The notes beneath the pieces were generated by a model. It worked only from the letters and a program-made list of their open reading frames with translations. It searched no databases and had not been told where the DNA came from. Below, piece by piece: positions 14,465-17,080 of a stretch of DNA of 17,080 bases. Both the position numbers and the translations under genes were made by a program. The DNA lies in contig NZ_KK073768.1 in NCBI RefSeq assembly GCF_000582685.1, forward strand, positions 1,195,125-1,212,204, written 5' to 3'. Source of the stretch: [Scytonema hofmanni] UTEX 2349. Lineage in GTDB: Bacteria; Cyanobacteriota; Cyanobacteriia; Cyanobacteriales; Nostocaceae. The number at the start of each line of letters is the position of its first letter. Positions within the stretch are counted from its first letter, which is position 1.

Positions 14465-15688
14465 ATGGATTTATTAGAGTATCAAGTAAAAGAATGGTTT
14501 GGAAATATAGGTATTCCCGTATTGCCATCGCAACGAATTGACCATCCCACAGATTTAAAACGTTTAAAAATCCGTTATCCGATCGTACTAAAATCTCAAG
14601 TACATGCCGGTGAACGGGCAAAAGCTGGTGGAGTCAGATTTGTGGAGACTACCATTGATGCGATCGCCGCCGCGCAAAATATCTTCAATTTGCGGATTTT
14701 AGGCGAATTACCAGAAGTATTGCTGGCAGAATCTAAATACGATGCCGATCAAGAATACTATTTAGCAGTAGTTTTAGATACCGCTCTTTGCCGACCAGTT
14801 ATTTTAGGTGGTAAAGAAGCGAACATAGATTGGGAATTAGCCTCAGAGAAAATACAACATGTAGTTGTTGAACAAGAATTCTCCCCATATTATGCACGAA
14901 CATTAGCTTTAAAAATGGGTTTGCACGGTTCAATGATGCAATCCATCAGCGCCGTGATGGAAAAAATGTATCAGTTATTTGTGGAAAAAGACCTGGACTT
15001 AGTAGAAATTAACCCTTTGGGGGTGAGTCAGAGCGGAAAGGTGATGGCACTCAATGGTAATATCAGAGTCAACGAACGAGCGATCGCTCGTCATCCTGAT
15101 ATGGCACTGATGGCTGAAAAAATAGTCACCCGTCATGCCAACAATCATACAAATGGGCATTTGCGTGATTGGGATGGAATAGAAATGCATGGTAAAATTG
15201 CCATCTTGGGTAATGGTGCTGGTTCAGTAATGGCAACTTTAGATTTAGTCGCTAATGGTGGGGGTAAGCCTGGTGTTTGTTTGAATCTGCGCCATGCTTT
15301 TCCCGCAGAGACTCCCGCAACTACTTTTAGCGATCGCCTAGCAAAAAGTCTGAAAATGTTGGCAGATGACAAAAGTACTCAAGTCATCCTCATTAACCTT
15401 TTGGGTACCGTTCCTCAGCCTCCTGAAGTCGCTGAAATTATTATGGCGTTTTTGCAACAGGACAAGAGTGAACTCAAACCACATGTGTTACGCTCTAATG
15501 GTAATAAAAGCCGCCGAGAAAATAACTTTCCCCGCTTTGTTATCCGTCTTGGTGGTTCTGATTTAAATGCAACGAAAGATTATTTAGCAACAATAAAAAG
15601 TGGGAGCGATGCGCCCATAGTAGTAGAAGATTTAGATGAAGCGGTAGCCGAAGCAATTCGTCTTGCCAAATCTCATAGAAAGTTTTGA
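14465..15688 (+). CDS. sucC: Divergent succinyl-CoA synthetase beta-subunit homologue (ATP-grasp)
   Basis: A 407-residue homologue of SucC (E. coli 388). The N-terminal ATP-grasp part is clear: MDLLEYQVKEWFGNIGIPV, LKSQVHAGERAKAGGV (43-57; E. coli CQVHAGGRGKAGGV) and Glu89/Glu97 at the places of E. coli Glu99/Glu107. The metal ligand Asn183 (EINPL) is kept, but the other, E. coli Asp213, is Asn197 (ALNGN). In the C-terminal domain the GGGA block is replaced by LNLRHAFPAE (273-282), and the succinate-loop NIFGGIVRCD reads NLLGTVPQPP (311-320). An insertion with basic residues lies at about 340-356. AAGG at 14451-14454 precedes the ATG. The sucD-like gene follows by 26 bp, so the two probably form one complex. 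As a working succinyl-CoA synthetase it is doubtful; a related acyl-CoA ligase or non-catalytic complex is possible. Confidence 0.85.
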   Translation: MDLLEYQVKEWFGNIGIPVLPSQRIDHPTDLKRLKIRYPIVLKSQVHAGERAKAGGVRFVETTIDAIAAAQNIFNLRILGELPEVLLAESKYDADQEYYLAVVLDTALCRPVILGGKEANIDWELASEKIQHVVVEQEFSPYYARTLALKMGLHGSMMQSISAVMEKMYQLFVEKDLDLVEINPLGVSQSGKVMALNGNIRVNERAIARHPDMALMAEKIVTRHANNHTNGHLRDWDGIEMHGKIAILGNGAGSVMATLDLVANGGGKPGVCLNLRHAFPAETPATTFSDRLAKSLKMLADDKSTQVILINLLGTVPQPPEVAEIIMAFLQQDKSELKPHVLRSNGNKSRRENNFPRFVIRLGGSDLNATKDYLATIKSGSDAPIVVEDLDEAVAEAIRLAKSHRKF

Positions 15689-15714
15689 ATGCACCCAACT
15701 TATCTGACTTTTTT

Positions 15715-16596
15715 ATGAACTTAATGCCAGACAGCAAAGTGTTAATTCAAGGCTTCAGTGAATTCATCTCAGCAACTCACATAGCCCAAATGAAAGCTTA
15801 TGGAACTAATTTGGTCGCTGGTGTGAATCCTGGATATGGTGGACAGCAACTGTATAATTTGCTGGTATTTGACTTAGTAGAGGAAGTGATAGAGGAATTT
15901 GGGGAAATTGATACCACAATTATTTGCGTACACCCTTACCAAGTACTGGACGCAGCATTGGAAGCGATCGCATCTGATATCCGCCAATTAATTATCATCT
16001 CCCCAGGGGTGCCACCTTTGGATATGGTGGAATTACTTCGCAAAGCCGAGGCTAAAGAAACTCTGGTTGTCGGTCCAAATAGCCCAGGGATCATCGTCCC
16101 CGGCAAAATTCTTTTAGGTACTCAACCTAGTGAATTCTATACTCCAGGATCAGTGGGAATCGTCAGCCGTAGCAGCACCCTGATTTATGAAGTTGCCTGG
16201 GAATTAACAAAAGCTGATTTTGGGCAATCCATAAGTGTGAGTATTGGTAGTGATGCGATCGTTGGTTCATCATTTTTGCAATGGCTGCAAATTCTCGATG
16301 AAGATGAAAATACAGAAGCGATCGTTGTAGTTGGTCAACCTGGTGGAGGTAGCGAAGAAGTTGCAGCACAGTACATTGCTGAGGCTATTGATAAACCAGT
16401 TATTGCCTATATTGCAGGCACTCAAGCACCAGCAGGAAAACATTGGCGTCAAACTGGGACTTTAGCAGCTGTTATCGGACGCGATCCTGACTTTGGCACA
16501 GCAAAAAGTAAATTAGCCGCTTTCAAACAAGCACATGTACCAGTAGCTGAACGTCCTTCTCAAATTCCAGAATTAGTCAAAAAGGCACTGAAATAG
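15715..16596 (+). CDS. sucD: Divergent succinyl-CoA synthetase alpha-subunit homologue lacking the phosphohistidine
   Basis: A 293-residue homologue of SucD (E. coli 289). The CoA-binding Rossmann part is recognisable: MPDSKVLIQGFSEF, AYGTNLVAGVNPGYGG (28-43), GPNSPG (120-125; Ser where E. coli has Cys123) and GIVSRSSTLIYE (148-159). The ligase domain keeps TEAIVVVGQPGGGSEE (200-215), but the Glu of GEIGG that supports the phosphohistidine (Glu208 in E. coli) is Gln208. The segment GKRMGHAGA holding the phosphorylated His246 reads GKHWRQTGT (241-249), which places Gln246 there. The nearest His (243) is three residues off. Start at ATG 15715, matching the beginning of family members; an upstream TTG at 15685 and an out-of-frame ATG at 15689 were not used. 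It follows sucC by 26 bp. Confidence 0.87.
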   Translation: MNLMPDSKVLIQGFSEFISATHIAQMKAYGTNLVAGVNPGYGGQQLYNLLVFDLVEEVIEEFGEIDTTIICVHPYQVLDAALEAIASDIRQLIIISPGVPPLDMVELLRKAEAKETLVVGPNSPGIIVPGKILLGTQPSEFYTPGSVGIVSRSSTLIYEVAWELTKADFGQSISVSIGSDAIVGSSFLQWLQILDEDENTEAIVVVGQPGGGSEEVAAQYIAEAIDKPVIAYIAGTQAPAGKHWRQTGTLAAVIGRDPDFGTAKSKLAAFKQAHVPVAERPSQIPELVKKALK

Positions 16597-16604
16597 AGAT
16601 AGAT

Positions 16605-16745
16605 ATGAGTCCAGAACAAGAATTATTAGAAAAATGGCGATCGCTTGACAAAGAAAAACAGGAAGAAGTTTTAGATTTGGTAAAATTTATTCATGCAAAA
16701 ATGGTGAAACTTCAACCATTTTTGTCCCAGTTAAATTGTCGTTAA
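16605..16745 (+). CDS. 46-residue small protein downstream of sucD
   Basis: A short ORF starting 8 bp after the sucD-like stop codon with AGAGAT upstream, so it may be translated from the same transcript. The sequence MSPEQELLEKWRSLDKEKQE followed by EVLDLVKFIHAKMV is like the N-terminus of small cyanobacterial proteins related to DUF2281-type antitoxins, in which a LxxEKQxEVLDFVxFL helix pair is typical. Those are usually 65-80 residues, so this copy may have lost its C-terminal part (QPFLSQLNCR looks unrelated). No toxin gene follows in the window. Function unknown. Confidence 0.55.
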   Translation: MSPEQELLEKWRSLDKEKQEEVLDLVKFIHAKMVKLQPFLSQLNCR

Positions 16746-16756
16746 ACCCATAACCC

Positions 16757-16813
16757 GACTAGGGTTGTAAACCCTAGCCTAATAGCTAAAGTCCTCTAAA
16801 AGAGGACTAAATA
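16757..16813 (+). repeat. Two-hairpin interspersed element, forward copy
   Basis: Hairpin 1: CTAGGGTT, loop GTA, AACCCTAG (16759-16777). Linker CCTAATAGCTAA. Hairpin 2: AGTCCTCT, loop AAA, AGAGGACT (16790-16808). Both stems are perfect. It has the same architecture as 16920-16980 on the other strand. It could double as a terminator for the sucCD-like unit, but no T-tract follows. Confidence 0.75.
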
Positions 16814-16841
16814 CAGCAGATTGCGTTTTTATTCAATACAC

Positions 16842-16882
16842 GTAGAGACGAAGCATGTGGAACGTCTTTACAGGGTTTTGGG
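16842..16882 (+). repeat. GTAGAGACG interspersed palindrome, copy 3
   Basis: GTAGAGACG (16842-16850) and CGTCTTTAC (16863-16871) form an inverted pair with one mismatch, followed by the tail AGGGTTTTGGG. Related to 2930-2969 and 6050-6074. It lies between the two copies of the two-hairpin element. Confidence 0.7.
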
Positions 16883-16919
16883 TTTTATGCATATACCTCA
16901 TTTACCTGAAATATGCTGT

Positions 16920-16980
16920 AAAGATTTCAGTCCATTTTAATGGACTTGTGCTGTTAGCCTTAGAATAAATTCTAAGGCGA
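16920..16980 (-). repeat. Two-hairpin interspersed element, inverted copy
   Basis: Read on the minus strand: GCCTTAGAAT, loop TT, ATTCTAAGGC (16957-16978), linker TAACAGCACA, then AGTCCATT, loop AA, AATGGACT (16929-16946). Stem lengths are 10 and 8 bp, both perfect. The linker and the AGTCC/GGACT ends match the forward copy, while the inner stem bases differ in a paired way. Confidence 0.75.
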
Positions 16981-17020
16981 GATGGCGGCAAGTCCAGGCA
17001 ATTAAGCAAACAGATCCGGA

Positions 17021-17080
17021 ACCCCACCCCGCCAAAGCTACGCTTTAGCTCCCCTCCCCGCAGGCGGGGAGGGGTTGGGG
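17021..17080 (+). repeat. ACCCCACCCC interspersed structured repeat, copy cut by window end
   Basis: It starts ACCCCACCCC, then AAAGC TAC GCTTT, then CCCCTCCCCGC, loop AG, GCGGGGAGGGG (11-bp perfect stem), then TTGGGG. Same order of parts as 4113-4180, with different but still paired stem bases. The right outer arm lies beyond the window. Confidence 0.8.

Noticed and set aside
16157..16452. Minus-strand open frames inside the sucD-like gene
   Set aside because: Overlapping frames with Cys/Leu/His-rich composition typical of antisense shadows.

Overview
The window looks like chromosome of a filamentous, Nostoc/Anabaena/Calothrix-type cyanobacterium. The reasons are frequent HIP1-type octamers (GCGATCGC and near variants) inside and between genes, heptameric short tandem repeats at many gene ends, many small interspersed palindromic repeats, and typical cyanobacterial or plastid-lineage genes (a Tab2/DUF1092 protein, a Ycf23/DUF561 protein, a TIGR03643/DUF2805 protein, a zinc-ribbon kinase with WD40 repeats). 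No rRNA, tRNA, CRISPR array or intact insertion sequence was seen.

Layout. Positions 1-2383 carry two minus-strand genes: a TldE/PmbA-like protein and a Tab2-family RNA-binding protein. From about 2400 to 6420 is an accessory, decaying region. It has a small DUF2805 protein, a PrmC-like methyltransferase, an unknown membrane protein, a small protein that looks partly degraded, and a pterin dehydratase homologue. Between them lie three gene remnants: a phosphoesterase lipoprotein, the 3' end of a type I restriction specificity gene hsdS, and the 3' end of a Uma2-family gene. The first two end against interspersed palindromic repeats, and a 115-bp MITE-like element sits next to the third. Positions 6677-8578 encode a membrane-anchored Ser/Thr kinase with seven WD40 repeats. 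Then come Ycf23 (+), a DegT-type sugar aminotransferase (-, convergent, with a shared hairpin terminator between), a FetB-type permease (+), and a membrane-anchored helical protein of unknown function (-) whose coding sequence contains a 9-bp repeat tract. After a leader of about 800 bp without a recognised gene, a two-gene unit (14465-16596) encodes homologues of both succinyl-CoA synthetase subunits, followed 8 bp later by a 46-residue ORF. The last 335 bp are a cluster of palindromes.

Most interesting points. (1) The SucC/SucD-like pair keeps the fold and most nucleotide-site residues but lacks the phosphohistidine (Gln in its place), the supporting alpha-subunit Glu (Gln), one Mg-ligand Asp (Asn) and the beta-subunit succinate loop, so it is unlikely to be an ordinary succinyl-CoA synthetase. 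(2) Several families of interspersed repeats have two or more copies here whose stems differ by compensating changes. (3) Two gene remnants have a break point at such a repeat. (4) The pterin dehydratase homologue has Tyr in place of a catalytic His. All family assignments are from reading motifs in the translations; no database search was possible.
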